Source of the DNA: Bacteroidota bacterium
GTDB lineage: Bacteria > Bacteroidota > Bacteroidia > Bacteroidales > F082
Reading direction: 5' to 3'
DNA length: 48,648 nt
Assembly (NCBI GenBank): GCA_024280235.1
Contig: JAJRQN010000230.1
Span: forward strand, 1 to 48,648
Shown: piece after piece, positions 8,366 through 17,339 of the stretch
Layout: the number at the start of each line of letters is the position of its first letter
Numbering within the stretch: position 1 is the first letter of the stretch
Notes under the pieces: generated by a model
The model's input: only the letters and a program-made list of their open reading frames with translations
What the model was told of the DNA's origin: nothing
The model's database searches: none
Made by a program: the position numbers and the translations under genes

Positions 8366-8824
8366 TCCGGATTCATAATTAGTGCTTGTCAGAAAACGGC
8401 AATCTCTTTTCTGATTCAAATCGGAATAAGTTGTTAAGCTTATCTTCAAATCAGTCGTTTACATAACACTCTGACACCAACCATTTTACTTAGCAAGATG
8501 GCTTCTTCGTTTATTTAAATCAGGCACAGTAAACATCCCTTTTTCCATATCACAATATGAATAGAAAATATCTTATTTCCATGCTTTCGTTCATGACAAA
8601 CCGGATATAAAATCCCGGTTGCCTAAGAAATTTGGGTTACAAACCCTGATGAGCGTAAGACTAAATTCACAAAATATTTCAATAAAACGGCTGAATAGTT
8701 ACAGCGTATTTAAAATCCTTATAAATAGGTAACCCGAAATTAAAATCAGTAAATTACTTAGAAAAAAAATTCTGTGAAAATTGTAATTTCGTGCAAAATT
8801 TTAAGAAACATAAAAACGTTAATT
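8366..8824. other. 459-base intergenic region upstream of the 2-oxoacid oxidoreductase operon
   Basis: I find no credible gene on either strand. It contains a small hairpin at 8634-8646 (GGGTT/AACCC, three-base loop) and a near-consensus -7 box TAATTTCG at 8784-8791, 33 bases before the ferredoxin start. The length suggests upstream regulation of the operon, but I could not match it to a known riboswitch. Confidence 0.4.
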
Positions 8825-9052
8825 ATGGCAAAAGTGAAAGGAGCCATCGTAGTTGACATTGAGAAGTGTAAAGGTTGTGGTGTTTGTGTTCCGGCCTGTC
8901 CCACCGATGTGATTGCTTTGGCAAAAGAAGTGAACGGCAAAGGTTATCATTTTGCTTTTATGGAAAATCCGGATGTTTGTACCGGCTGCACCAACTGTGC
9001 CGTAGTATGCCCTGATGGTGTGATTACCGTTTACAGGGTAAAAGTTCAATAA
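8825..9052 (+). CDS. korD: 2-oxoacid:ferredoxin oxidoreductase, delta (ferredoxin) subunit
   Basis: This 75-residue protein carries two [4Fe-4S] motifs, CKGCGVCVPACP and CTGCTNCAVVCP, and is the electron-carrying subunit of a 2-oxoacid:ferredoxin oxidoreductase. The ORF track starts 17 codons earlier, but MAKVKGAIVVD fits the family and leaves the upstream stretch as leader. It is the first gene of a four-gene operon in the order delta-alpha-beta-gamma, the arrangement seen for Kor/Vor enzymes. It receives electrons from the TPP subunit and passes them to soluble ferredoxin. Confidence 0.9.
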   Translation: MAKVKGAIVVDIEKCKGCGVCVPACPTDVIALAKEVNGKGYHFAFMENPDVCTGCTNCAVVCPDGVITVYRVKVQ

Positions 9053-9079
9053 TTTTCAAAAAAAATAAAACAAAAAGAT

Positions 9080-10165
9080 ATGGGTGAATTAAAATTAATG
9101 AAAGGTAATGAAGCCCTTGCCGAAGCCATTATTCGTGCCGGCACAGATGGCTATTTCGGTTACCCTATTACCCCACAGTCGGAAGTTTTGGAATACTTAA
9201 TGGCTTCCAAACCGTGGGAGACAACAGGAATGGTTGTATTACAGGCAGAAAGCGAAGTGGCTTCCATAAACATGTTGTACGGTGGAGGCGGAACCGGTAA
9301 AAAAGTCGTTACTTCATCCTCCAGTCCGGGCATCAGCCTTATGCAGGAAGGCCTTTCTTATATCGCCGGCGCTGAAATCCCGATTTTAATCGTAAACGTT
9401 GTTCGCGGTGGTCCGGGACTTGGTGATATTCAACCGGCACAGTCCGACTATTTCCAATCGACAAAAGGAGGCGGACATGGTGATTACAGACTTATCGTAC
9501 TGGCTCCTTCCTCAGTTCAGGAGATGGCTGACTTTGTCCCCGTTGCTTATGATTTGGCTTTCAAATACAGAAATCCTGCCATGATTCTTTCCGATGGTGC
9601 TATTGGACAAATGATGGAAAAAGTTGAATTTTTTGAACCTGTACCCCGTCTGAAGGATGAAGAAGTAAAAGCGCGTTACCCCTGGGCTACCAATGGGAAA
9701 CCTGTAAATGGCGAAAGAAGAATCCTGACTTCGCTGGATTTAGACCCTCAAAAGCTGGAAGATCACAACCATCATATCCAGGAAAAATACCGGAAAATTG
9801 AAGAAAATGAAGTGCGATATGAAGCTTTACAATGCGATGATGCTGATTATATTCTGGTAGCCTACGGAACAAGTGCACGCGTTTCGTTGAAATCAGTAAA
9901 ATTGTTACGCGAAAAAGGGATCAAAGTCGGTCTGCTGCGTCCCATCACGCTGTGGCCTTTCTGTACGAAAAAAATCCGGGAACTCGTTGGACAGGGTGTG
10001 AAAGGCTTTCTCTCGGTAGAGATGAGTGCCGGCCAAATGGTAGAGGATGTCCGGTTAGCTGTAAACGGAAAAGTGAAAGTTGAACATTTTGGGCGTCTTG
10101 GCGGTATGATTCATTCCCCCGAAGAAGTTGTAGAAGCCCTTGAACAAAAAATTATAGGAGGATAA
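9080..10165 (+). CDS. korA: 2-oxoacid:ferredoxin oxidoreductase, alpha subunit
   Basis: This 361-residue subunit carries the pyrimidine-binding half of the TPP site. It begins with the family signature MKGNEALAEAIIRAGTDGYF, followed by GYPITPQSEVLEYLM, the EVASINMLYGGGGTGKKVVTSSSSPG segment, and a C-terminal transketolase-like domain (YILVAYGTSARVSLKSVKLLREKGIKVGLLRPITLWPF). The whole resembles the alpha subunits KorA and VorB. The enzyme reversibly makes an acyl-CoA from a 2-oxoacid, reducing ferredoxin. Whether the substrate is 2-oxoglutarate or a branched-chain 2-oxoacid cannot be decided here, so the symbol is tentative. It sits 27 bases after the ferredoxin subunit and 3 bases before the beta subunit. 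Confidence 0.88.
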   Translation: MGELKLMKGNEALAEAIIRAGTDGYFGYPITPQSEVLEYLMASKPWETTGMVVLQAESEVASINMLYGGGGTGKKVVTSSSSPGISLMQEGLSYIAGAEIPILIVNVVRGGPGLGDIQPAQSDYFQSTKGGGHGDYRLIVLAPSSVQEMADFVPVAYDLAFKYRNPAMILSDGAIGQMMEKVEFFEPVPRLKDEEVKARYPWATNGKPVNGERRILTSLDLDPQKLEDHNHHIQEKYRKIEENEVRYEALQCDDADYILVAYGTSARVSLKSVKLLREKGIKVGLLRPITLWPFCTKKIRELVGQGVKGFLSVEMSAGQMVEDVRLAVNGKVKVEHFGRLGGMIHSPEEVVEALEQKIIGG

Positions 10166-10168
10166 GCC

Positions 10169-10957
10169 ATGTCAAATATAGCTATAAAAGATATTATTAA
10201 ACCGGAAAATCTGGTCTATCAAAAGACTAAGCTGATGACGGACAAACCGCTCAGCTACTGTCCGGGATGTGGCCATGGCACTACCCATCGCCTCATAATG
10301 GAAGTGATTGAAGAGTTGGGAAAAGAACATGAATCTATTGGCGTTGCTCCGGTAGGTTGTTCGGTTCTTGCTTACGAATTTATGAATGTGGACATGCAGG
10401 AAGCTGCTCACGGCCGTGCTCCGGCCCTCGCCACTGCCATAAAAAGGCTGTGGCCCGACCATCTCGTATTTACTTACCAGGGTGATGGCGACCTCGCAGC
10501 CATTGGAACGGCAGAAACCATTCATGCCTGCAACCGCGGTGAGAAAATTGTCATTATTTTCATAAATAATGGTATTTATGGTATGACCGGAGGCCAGATG
10601 GCGCCTACTACTCTGCCGGGGATGAAAACCTCCACCTCGCCTTACGGCAGAGATGTCGAACTAATGGGACATCCTTTGAAAATTACAGAACTCGTAGCTC
10701 AGCTCCCTGGCACTTATTACGTTACGCGCCAGGCTGTTCACACACCATCAGCTGTTCGTAAAGCTAAACGAGCCATAAAAAAAGCTTTTCAGAACCAATT
10801 AGACAACGCACCCGGATTGTCGTTTGTTGAGGTTGTTTCCAACTGCAACTCCGGATGGAAGATGAATCCGGTGGATTCCAACATTTGGATGGAAGAAAAT
10901 ATGTTTCCTTTTTATCCCCTTGGCGATATTAAATTAGAAGGCCGGTTGGTAAAATAG
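10169..10957 (+). CDS. korB: 2-oxoacid:ferredoxin oxidoreductase, beta (TPP) subunit
   Basis: This 262-residue thiamine-diphosphate subunit shows the N-terminal YCPGCGHGTTHRL motif, GDGDLAAIGTAETIHA as the start of the Mg-TPP site and INNGIYGMTGGQMAPTT as its end. It completes the catalytic site with the alpha subunit. The start ATG is three bases after the alpha stop, a tight spacing that supports translational coupling. The symbol is tentative for the same substrate reason as the alpha subunit. Confidence 0.9.
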   Translation: MSNIAIKDIIKPENLVYQKTKLMTDKPLSYCPGCGHGTTHRLIMEVIEELGKEHESIGVAPVGCSVLAYEFMNVDMQEAAHGRAPALATAIKRLWPDHLVFTYQGDGDLAAIGTAETIHACNRGEKIVIIFINNGIYGMTGGQMAPTTLPGMKTSTSPYGRDVELMGHPLKITELVAQLPGTYYVTRQAVHTPSAVRKAKRAIKKAFQNQLDNAPGLSFVEVVSNCNSGWKMNPVDSNIWMEENMFPFYPLGDIKLEGRLVK

Positions 10958-10981
10958 GTTTAATTTTAAAATGACAAAAAA

Positions 10982-11533
10982 ATGACTGAAGAAATAATTA
11001 TTGCCGGTTTCGGTGGACAAGGTGTTCTTTCCATGGGAAAAATTCTGGCTTATTCGGGAATTATGCAAGATCAGGAAGTAAGCTGGATGCCATCTTATGG
11101 CCCCGAAATGCGCGGCGGCACAGCCAATGTTACCGTGATTGTCAGCGACGAGCGCATCAGCTCACCCATCCTTAGAGCTTATGATACAGCGATTATCCTG
11201 AATCAGCAATCCATGGATAAATTTGAACCCGAAGTTAAACCCGGTGGCACATTGCTTTATGATCCAAACGGAATATCACGACATCCTTCCCGTAAAGACA
11301 TTAACATTTTCAAAGTAGAAGGTGCAAAAAAAGCTGCTGAAATGGGTAACACCAAAATTTTCAATATGATTGTGCTGGGTGCCTACCTGAAAATCAAGCC
11401 CATTGTAAAACTTGAAAACGTTGTGAAAGGATTGAAAAAATCGCTTCCCGAACGACATCATAAACTTATTCCCCTGAATGAAGATGCCATCCTTCTCGGT
11501 ATGAAAAATGTGGAAGTAGTTCAGGAAGTTTAA
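10982..11533 (+). CDS. korC: 2-oxoacid:ferredoxin oxidoreductase, gamma subunit
   Basis: This 183-residue gamma subunit has the characteristic IIIAGFGGQGVLSMGKILA start and the SWMPSYGPEMRGGTANVTVIVSDERISSP segment, which contributes to CoA binding and the subunit interface. It is the last gene of the operon and is followed 33 bases later by a strong terminator. The four genes together encode a complete enzyme; nothing is truncated. Confidence 0.9.
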   Translation: MTEEIIIAGFGGQGVLSMGKILAYSGIMQDQEVSWMPSYGPEMRGGTANVTVIVSDERISSPILRAYDTAIILNQQSMDKFEPEVKPGGTLLYDPNGISRHPSRKDINIFKVEGAKKAAEMGNTKIFNMIVLGAYLKIKPIVKLENVVKGLKKSLPERHHKLIPLNEDAILLGMKNVEVVQEV

Positions 11534-11566
11534 ATTGCACTTCCAAAAATTAACCTGTATAAAATT

Positions 11567-11595
11567 AAAGCCGGCTCAAAAAGCCGGCTTTTTTT
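11567..11595 (+). terminator. Rho-independent terminator of the 2-oxoacid oxidoreductase operon
   Basis: AAAGCCGGC and GCCGGCTTT form a nine-base-pair GC-rich stem with a seven-base loop, running directly into TTTTTTT. It ends the korDABC-like operon. Confidence 0.92.
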
Positions 11596-11640
11596 GTCAA
11601 TATTTTTAGCCGGTTCCCGGAAAATCATACAAGCTAAGTA

Positions 11641-11671
11641 TTTGTCAATATTTTTTCTATTTTTAACTTTT
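11641..11671 (+). promoter_or_regulatory. promoter of the MHS transporter gene
   Basis: TTTG at 11641-11644 and TAACTTTT at 11664-11671 (seven of eight matches to TAnnTTTG) are 19 bases apart, the typical Bacteroidota arrangement. The ATG follows 15 bases after the -7 box. Confidence 0.55.
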
Positions 11672-11686
11672 AAAAAACTTAACCCA

Positions 11687-12973
11687 ATGGAAAAACAAAA
11701 TACACAAGAAAAAATTGATCGACGCTCCCTCATTGCAGGCTTCTCAGGGAACATTCTGGAATGGTACGATTTTACCGTTTATGGATTTTTTGCCACCGTC
11801 ATCGGAACACAATTTTTTCCACAGGAAGACAAAATAGCCCAACTGCTTTCCACCTTTGGCATTTTTGCCGCCGGTTACCTCATGCGACCCATTGGGGGAA
11901 TTATTTTTGGACATATTGGAGACAAGCAGGGAAGGAAAAAAGCGCTTTTAATATCCATTCTCATGATGGCTATTCCAACTACACTCATTGGATTTCTTCC
12001 TACTCACGCAAGTATCGGATGGTATTCCGCTTTGCTGCTGGTAATTTTAAGGCTGTTGCAGGGGCTTTCGGTTGGAGGCGAATTTACCGGCTCCATCTCC
12101 TTTCTTGTGGAAAAGGCTCCTACGGGTAAAAGAGGTTTTTTCGGTAGTTGGACGACGTTTGGGGTTTTTGGCGGAATGCTCCTTGGAGCAGGCATAGCAG
12201 CAATAATTACCGCCGTTTTTACCACCAAACAGGTAAATGATTTCGGCTGGAGAATCCCGTTTTTGCTTGGCGCCGTCATAGGTATAGCCGGCCTTTACCT
12301 TCGGAAAGACATGAGTGATGATGAACGCTTTAAGAAAATAATGGAAGAAAAAAGAACTTACAAAATACCTCTCACAGAGTTTTTCGCACATTATAAAATG
12401 CAATCATTCAAGATTATTATGATAAGTTGGGCTTTTGGCGTTTCTGTTTATCTGATTTTTATATTCCTTCCCTCCTATCTCCACACATTTCTCCATATAA
12501 AACTTGATGATGCCCTCTCTATTCACACCATTGCTATCATTTTTATGATGCTCATAATTCCATTTTTCGGCTATCTGAGTGATAAAATTGGGAGAAAGGT
12601 TGTTCTTTTTATTTCATTAATTGGCTTCGTGGTTTTTTCATACCCGCTGTTTTTGTTAATGTTTGAGAAAACTTTTTGGGCTATTCTCGTTGCCATGCTG
12701 TTATTTTCCATTTTAGAAGGCCTGTTTCAGGGAGTTATCCCCGCAATAATGACAGAGGCATTTCCGGCAAAGGTTAGATACACCGGGCTTTCGGTAAGTT
12801 ATAATATTGCACTGGCACTGTTTGGGGGCACTACTCCGCTTGTTTCTGTCTGGCTGATAAAGATTAGCGATGGCAATGTAATGATGCCGGTCTATTACCT
12901 GATTGGTTCTGCTATCATAGCCATCATAACCTTGCTGTTTATGCCGGAAACTTATAAAAAGGAGTTAGATTAA
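11687..12973 (+). CDS. MFS transporter, metabolite:H+ symporter (MHS) family
   Basis: This 428-residue, twelve-helix transporter is of the MHS branch of the major facilitator superfamily (relatives of ProP, KgtP and ShiA). Typical MHS features are NILEWYDFTVYGFFATVIG in the first helix, the loop GHIGDKQGRKKALLIS between helices 2 and 3, and RLLQGLSVGGEFTGSISFLVE in helix 4. MHS carriers import organic acids or osmolytes with protons; the neighbouring 2-oxoacid operon hints at an organic acid, but this is inference. The ORF-track start is 31 codons upstream, across the promoter and into the terminator; MEKQNTQEKIDRRS is the sensible start. The NapH-like gene follows 11 bases later. Confidence 0.85.
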   Translation: MEKQNTQEKIDRRSLIAGFSGNILEWYDFTVYGFFATVIGTQFFPQEDKIAQLLSTFGIFAAGYLMRPIGGIIFGHIGDKQGRKKALLISILMMAIPTTLIGFLPTHASIGWYSALLLVILRLLQGLSVGGEFTGSISFLVEKAPTGKRGFFGSWTTFGVFGGMLLGAGIAAIITAVFTTKQVNDFGWRIPFLLGAVIGIAGLYLRKDMSDDERFKKIMEEKRTYKIPLTEFFAHYKMQSFKIIMISWAFGVSVYLIFIFLPSYLHTFLHIKLDDALSIHTIAIIFMMLIIPFFGYLSDKIGRKVVLFISLIGFVVFSYPLFLLMFEKTFWAILVAMLLFSILEGLFQGVIPAIMTEAFPAKVRYTGLSVSYNIALALFGGTTPLVSVWLIKISDGNVMMPVYYLIGSAIIAIITLLFMPETYKKELD

Positions 12974-12984
12974 TATAACTGAAA

Positions 12985-14001
12985 ATGCAAAAACTGAAGA
13001 AATTCTTTATCAACGGGCAAAATATAAGGTTTTTGGTGCAGGCCGGATTTTTGCTGATAATTTTGTGGATAGGTTATCGCTTTTACGATTTTGTGAACTT
13101 TTATGCCACAGGCGGCTTGAAACCTCTTGTTACACGGCCTCCCGGCGTGGAAGGATTCCTTCCAATAAGTTCGTTAATGGGGTTGCGTTACTGGCTGTTG
13201 ACGGGCGATTTCAATCCTGTTCATCCTGCGGGAATGGTGCTCTTAGCCGTTTTTTTATTTACAGCTGTTTTTATGAAAAAAGGATTTTGCGGTTGGATAT
13301 GTCCCGTGGGATTTTTTTCAGAATACACCTGGAAAACGGGGAAAAAGCTTTTCGGCAGAAATTTTAGCCTTCCCAAATGGCTCGACTACCCGTTACGTTC
13401 GGTAAAATACATCCTCATGATTTTTTTCGTTTATGCTGTCCTCACCATGAGCATTCCCGATTTAAAAGCCTTTATCTACGGTTCGTATAATAAAATTGCC
13501 GATGTAAGGATGCTATTGTTCTTTACTCAAATGAGCCGTCTTACATTCTGGGTATTAATCAGCTTGTTTGTCCTTTCTGTTTTTGTCAAAAATTTCTGGT
13601 GCCGTTATCTTTGTCCTTATGGCGCTCTTCTGGGATTTCTCTCAATATTCAGTCCGTTGAAAATAACACGCAACCCGGAGACGTGTACCGGATGTGCCGA
13701 TTGCACAAATGCTTGCCCTGCCAACATAAAAGTGCATACACTACAACGCATCCGTTCAGACGAATGCATGTCGTGTGTGGCCTGTGTTGATGCCTGTCCC
13801 GAAAAAGACACCCTGAAACTTCGCTTTCGGAAAAAATCCAAATTTCATTTACCGATATGGGGTTATGCAGCTATACTTGTGGGGATATTTTTATTATTCA
13901 CCATTACGGCACAGGTTACAGGCCACTGGAAAAACAATATCCCCCAAACGGAATACCATCAGCTTATAAAACGTGTTGATAATGTAAGTGCAGAACACTG
14001 A
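12985..14001 (+). CDS. NapH-like membrane polyferredoxin (4Fe-4S binding protein)
   Basis: This 338-residue membrane iron-sulfur protein has four to five hydrophobic helices with two CxxxCP motifs at membrane edges (FCGWICPVGFFSEYTWK and WCRYLCPYGALLG), followed by two ferredoxin-type [4Fe-4S] motifs (CTGCADCTNACPANI and CMSCVACVDACPEKD). This is the NapH/RdxA/CcoG-type layout, used to pass electrons across or along the membrane. No nap, rnf or cytochrome oxidase gene is nearby. It lies 11 bases after the MHS transporter and is probably co-transcribed with it, an unusual pairing. Its redox partner is unknown. Confidence 0.8.
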   Translation: MQKLKKFFINGQNIRFLVQAGFLLIILWIGYRFYDFVNFYATGGLKPLVTRPPGVEGFLPISSLMGLRYWLLTGDFNPVHPAGMVLLAVFLFTAVFMKKGFCGWICPVGFFSEYTWKTGKKLFGRNFSLPKWLDYPLRSVKYILMIFFVYAVLTMSIPDLKAFIYGSYNKIADVRMLLFFTQMSRLTFWVLISLFVLSVFVKNFWCRYLCPYGALLGFLSIFSPLKITRNPETCTGCADCTNACPANIKVHTLQRIRSDECMSCVACVDACPEKDTLKLRFRKKSKFHLPIWGYAAILVGIFLLFTITAQVTGHWKNNIPQTEYHQLIKRVDNVSAEH

Positions 14002-14029
14002 TACTCTCTTCTAAACCTGCAAAAGAAAA

Positions 14030-15961
14030 TTAATTGTACAATTTCCAGCTGACACCGAGATAAAAGCCGCCATCAGCTGCCGGATATCCGGGAGAATTGT
14101 AATAATAATTATTCCCAAAAAAGCCCAGCAGGTTTTTTCCCTGTAAAAAGAAACGGAAGCTTTTTATTTTCATGGATGCATAAGCATCGAGATAGAGATA
14201 ATCACCTATTTTCTTTTCGTGCTGTGTATAAAAAGCTCTTAACTCCGGCATATAAGCATCAGCATAATAGCTTGTATAATAAGAAAGCTGAAAACCGGTT
14301 TGCAGATGAGCAGCGCCTTTGAAAATCCATTTTTTAAAAAACAAATCCATCTTTCCCGTCAGCAAAGGCAGATGCAGAAAAGCAGCCATTGAGGTTGTCT
14401 GATAAACCGCCCGCAGGTTAATACCAAAATAATGCAAAGGAATGGTGCCGGAAACATATAGCTGCATAACGCTTCCCGGGTTGGCAGCCTGGCGGGGCAA
14501 AACCGAATCATCGAAATAAGTATAGTTTCCCAGCGACCGGAACGTTGCCCCGGTACGAATAGTTTTATACCGGTATTCGCCCGTAAAACTAAAAATCCGT
14601 TCTTTTTGCAGGCTCAAATTCCAGTTGAACCGGTTTGAGCTGTATTCCGAAAAGTACCAGGCAGGCTTTCGGTTTACAAATAACACATTAAAATAAAGTT
14701 GTCCGATATTTTTCTCCACCGAGCCAAGATATTGTAGCAGACTACCTTCGATTTTTAAATCGCCACCGTTGTAACCTCCCAAAACCATTTCTGCGGAAGC
14801 ATTCAGAAAGCTACGTTTAAAAAGTTTTAACGCTATACCGCCAAAAGGGATAAGCTGATTGTTAAAATATTTCACCGAATCATAAGGAAGTCTCTGCGCA
14901 ATATGGTCGTAATTGGCCCCGAAATAAGCCCTGAAAACCTTGCTGAGCTTATCTTCATTATACGCAAGAGAAGACCACAGTAATCGGTTTCTTATCCTAA
15001 GCTGGAATACTGAATCATAGGTATTTACAGTATCAAAAACAGTTGGGAAATTTTCATAAAACAGCGTATCTGCCGTTTCCTGATACGTATAAACCATCTG
15101 GTTTCGTTGATATTGAAATGAATATGAAATGCTTCCACCGGCAAGTTTCCGTGGCGTAGAGTCTTTACGCATTCCGGGCTTTTGCAAATTAAAGTATTGT
15201 CCGATATAAAACCCGGAGGACCTCTCCAAATTTCGGCCGGTTTTTAATGCTACGGGAATTACGCTTCTGTCTTTCTCCAGATTTAGATTGAAAAGGCTGT
15301 CTACTGTAATTCCTCCGTTTTCACGAACAATCACCTTGTTATGAAGATAGTTACCGATAATTGCATAGCGGTTGTTTTTCGTATGATAACGGCTGGTAAA
15401 ATAGACGTACTTGTTATCCGATTTACTGTTGGCATACAGGCTGGGAGAATTAACAAGATACAGATCGACACCAAAAGTAAATTGCTTCGACATTTTGCGG
15501 GCAAAAGTTACACCGAGACTTTGTTCTTTTTTCGGCCCCATAACGTATTGCAACTCTGTGAATGGCCGCATAAGTTTGTAATACCTTACCTGATTGTTGT
15601 AACACATGTAAGGGGCAAAAACATGTGATTTCATCTCATATCCCACATTAGCAGCAGGAGTAAAAACTCTGTTGTAAGAAGCCAGTCCAACGTTACTCAA
15701 CGTATTATACATTTTATTTTTTGTGTCAATCGGGGAATACTGATGAAAATAGGTAAGGGTAGTATCCACATAAACAAGATTGCCGGCTTTCAGGCTGTCA
15801 AGCGAACCGGAGAAATAATAAACCGAAGTACTGTCTTTGGCAAGTTGTGTCGAATCACGGGAAATAGTTGCCGAATCACTTTGCGCCATGGCAGGCGTAA
15901 CTGCAATGAAAATCAGCATAAAAAGAAACAAAAAATACAATTTTCCCTCAGAAAAAGTCAC
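14030..15961 (-). CDS. putative outer-membrane porin, Porin_10 family
   Basis: This 643-residue protein has a signal peptide (LYFLFLFMLIFIAVTPAMAQ) followed by alternating polar and aromatic beta-strand sequence throughout, ending in LGVSWKLYN, an aromatic-rich C-terminal strand typical of outer-membrane barrels. The layout, an N-terminal segment with LTYFHQYSPIDTKNKMYNTLSNVG and many tyrosine-rich strands, matches the Porin_10 family (putative porin) of Bacteroidota. Family members are assumed to be passive outer-membrane channels; a substrate is not known. A consensus -7 box 27 bases before the ATG supports the start. It is convergent with the NapH-like gene across only 28 bases. Confidence 0.8.
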   Translation of the reverse strand: MTFSEGKLYFLFLFMLIFIAVTPAMAQSDSATISRDSTQLAKDSTSVYYFSGSLDSLKAGNLVYVDTTLTYFHQYSPIDTKNKMYNTLSNVGLASYNRVFTPAANVGYEMKSHVFAPYMCYNNQVRYYKLMRPFTELQYVMGPKKEQSLGVTFARKMSKQFTFGVDLYLVNSPSLYANSKSDNKYVYFTSRYHTKNNRYAIIGNYLHNKVIVRENGGITVDSLFNLNLEKDRSVIPVALKTGRNLERSSGFYIGQYFNLQKPGMRKDSTPRKLAGGSISYSFQYQRNQMVYTYQETADTLFYENFPTVFDTVNTYDSVFQLRIRNRLLWSSLAYNEDKLSKVFRAYFGANYDHIAQRLPYDSVKYFNNQLIPFGGIALKLFKRSFLNASAEMVLGGYNGGDLKIEGSLLQYLGSVEKNIGQLYFNVLFVNRKPAWYFSEYSSNRFNWNLSLQKERIFSFTGEYRYKTIRTGATFRSLGNYTYFDDSVLPRQAANPGSVMQLYVSGTIPLHYFGINLRAVYQTTSMAAFLHLPLLTGKMDLFFKKWIFKGAAHLQTGFQLSYYTSYYADAYMPELRAFYTQHEKKIGDYLYLDAYASMKIKSFRFFLQGKNLLGFFGNNYYYNSPGYPAADGGFYLGVSWKLYN

Positions 15962-15987
15962 ATCCGGTTTTTTTAGATTTCAAGGGT

Positions 15988-15995
15988 CAAAATTA
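15988..15995 (-). promoter_or_regulatory. Bacteroidota -7 box for the Porin_10 gene
   Basis: Minus-strand TAATTTTG matches TAnnTTTG exactly and ends 27 bases before the ATG at 15961. No clean -33 TTG is seen. It suggests that the porin gene is transcribed separately from the upstream aroC. Confidence 0.5.
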
Positions 15996-16016
15996 GGGAA
16001 AAAGGGATTAAAATCT

Positions 16017-17108
16017 TTAAAATATTGATTTAATATTGGAGAGCCTGCTGAGAAGTAAATGGTCGGCTATTACCAATGCAGCCATGGCCTCCACAATAGG
16101 AACGGCACGCGGGACGACGGTTACATCGTGGCGTCCTTTTCCTTCTAAGACAATCTCATTTCCTTCTGTATCAACCGAAGGCTGGCTTTGCATCAGTGTG
16201 GCGATGGGTTTAAAAGCCACTTTAAAAAGAATATCATTTCCGTTGGAGATACCTCCCTGGATACCACCTGATCGGTTGGTCTTTGTGGAAAGTCCGTCAT
16301 TTTGCTTAACAAACAAGTCGTTATGCAGGGAACCTTTCAAGCGGGAACCTGCAAAACCGGAACCTATCTCGAAACCTTTCACTGCGTTGATACTCAGCAT
16401 GGCTTTGCCGAGGTCGGCATGTAACTTGTCAAAAACCGGTTCACCCAATCCGGCAGGAACATTTTTGGCAATACACGAAATGGTTCCCCCCAGCGTATCT
16501 CCCTCTTTAGCCGTCTTTTCCAAAAGGCGCAACATCTTATCTGTCGTCTCTTTATCAGGACAACGCATGGGCGAATCTTCTGTTTTGGACAAATCAGACG
16601 AATCATAATTTTCAGGAAGAGACACCTCCCCTATGCTATGTACAAAAGCTGAAATTTCAATACCGGCTTCCTTCAGCAACATTTTAGCAAAAGCGCCTGC
16701 CACCACACGGGCCACCGTCTCGCGTGCCGAAGAGCGTCCGCCACCACGATAATCGCGAAAGCCATACTTTTTGTCGTAAGTATAATCAGCATGAGAAGGC
16801 CGGTACGCCTTTTTGAGATGCGAATAATCGGTAGAATGCTGGTCTTTGTTCCAAACCAGAAAGCCTATGGGCGTGCCGGTGGATTTTCCCTCAAAAATAC
16901 CGGAAAGCACCTCCAACCTGTCGGCTTCCTGTCGTGCGGTAACCCATTTCGACTGCCCGGGACGTCTTCTGTCTAACTCTTTTTGCACAAAATCCAGATC
17001 AATCTTCACACCGGCAGGGAAACCATCTATTACTCCGCCAATGGCTTTTCCGTGCGACTCGCCAAAACTTGTCAACCGTAAAATTTTTCCAAAACTATTT
17101 CCTGGCAT
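16017..17108 (-). CDS. aroC: chorismate synthase
   Basis: This 363-residue enzyme catalyses the last step of the shikimate pathway, converting 5-enolpyruvylshikimate 3-phosphate to chorismate with reduced FMN as cofactor. The N-terminal signature ([18 protein letters not shown]) holds the first conserved histidine. [20 protein letters not shown] and [13 protein letters not shown] follow, and the C-terminal R-HD segment ([20 protein letters not shown]) is complete. Length is normal for the family. It stands alone, without other aro genes; its stop lies 55 bases before the porin start on the same strand. Confidence 0.97.
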   Translation of the reverse strand: MPGNSFGKILRLTSFGESHGKAIGGVIDGFPAGVKIDLDFVQKELDRRRPGQSKWVTARQEADRLEVLSGIFEGKSTGTPIGFLVWNKDQHSTDYSHLKKAYRPSHADYTYDKKYGFRDYRGGGRSSARETVARVVAGAFAKMLLKEAGIEISAFVHSIGEVSLPENYDSSDLSKTEDSPMRCPDKETTDKMLRLLEKTAKEGDTLGGTISCIAKNVPAGLGEPVFDKLHADLGKAMLSINAVKGFEIGSGFAGSRLKGSLHNDLFVKQNDGLSTKTNRSGGIQGGISNGNDILFKVAFKPIATLMQSQPSVDTEGNEIVLEGKGRHDVTVVPRAVPIVEAMAALVIADHLLLSRLSNIKSIF

Positions 17109-17339
17109 ATCCGTTATTATGTATTAATTTTGTAAAAGTAAAATAAAACCTTAATTCCGCAAGGCTGTTGGGTAGCTAAAGTTTGAAGTGTGTGCCGCGT
17201 GCACTTGTTACAGTAAAAAGATTCTGACAGGCATTGTCAATAATAGCAGGTAATTCACACTTACAGCAGGAGGAGTTTTGCAGATTTACGGGAAAAAATT
17301 AAAGCAACATCATTAACCAAAACGAAAACGAAAAAACAG

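Noticed and set aside
8640-8690. CTGATGAG after a small hairpin, reminiscent of a hammerhead ribozyme core
   Set aside because: There is no GAAA box or matching stem II and no cleavage-site triplet in the right place.
10971-10985. Four-codon mini-ORF overlapping the korC start
   Set aside because: It is too short to judge; A-rich leaders easily create ATG...TGA of this kind.
11594-11686. Longer N-terminus for the MHS transporter
   Set aside because: It would begin inside the preceding terminator and include the promoter.
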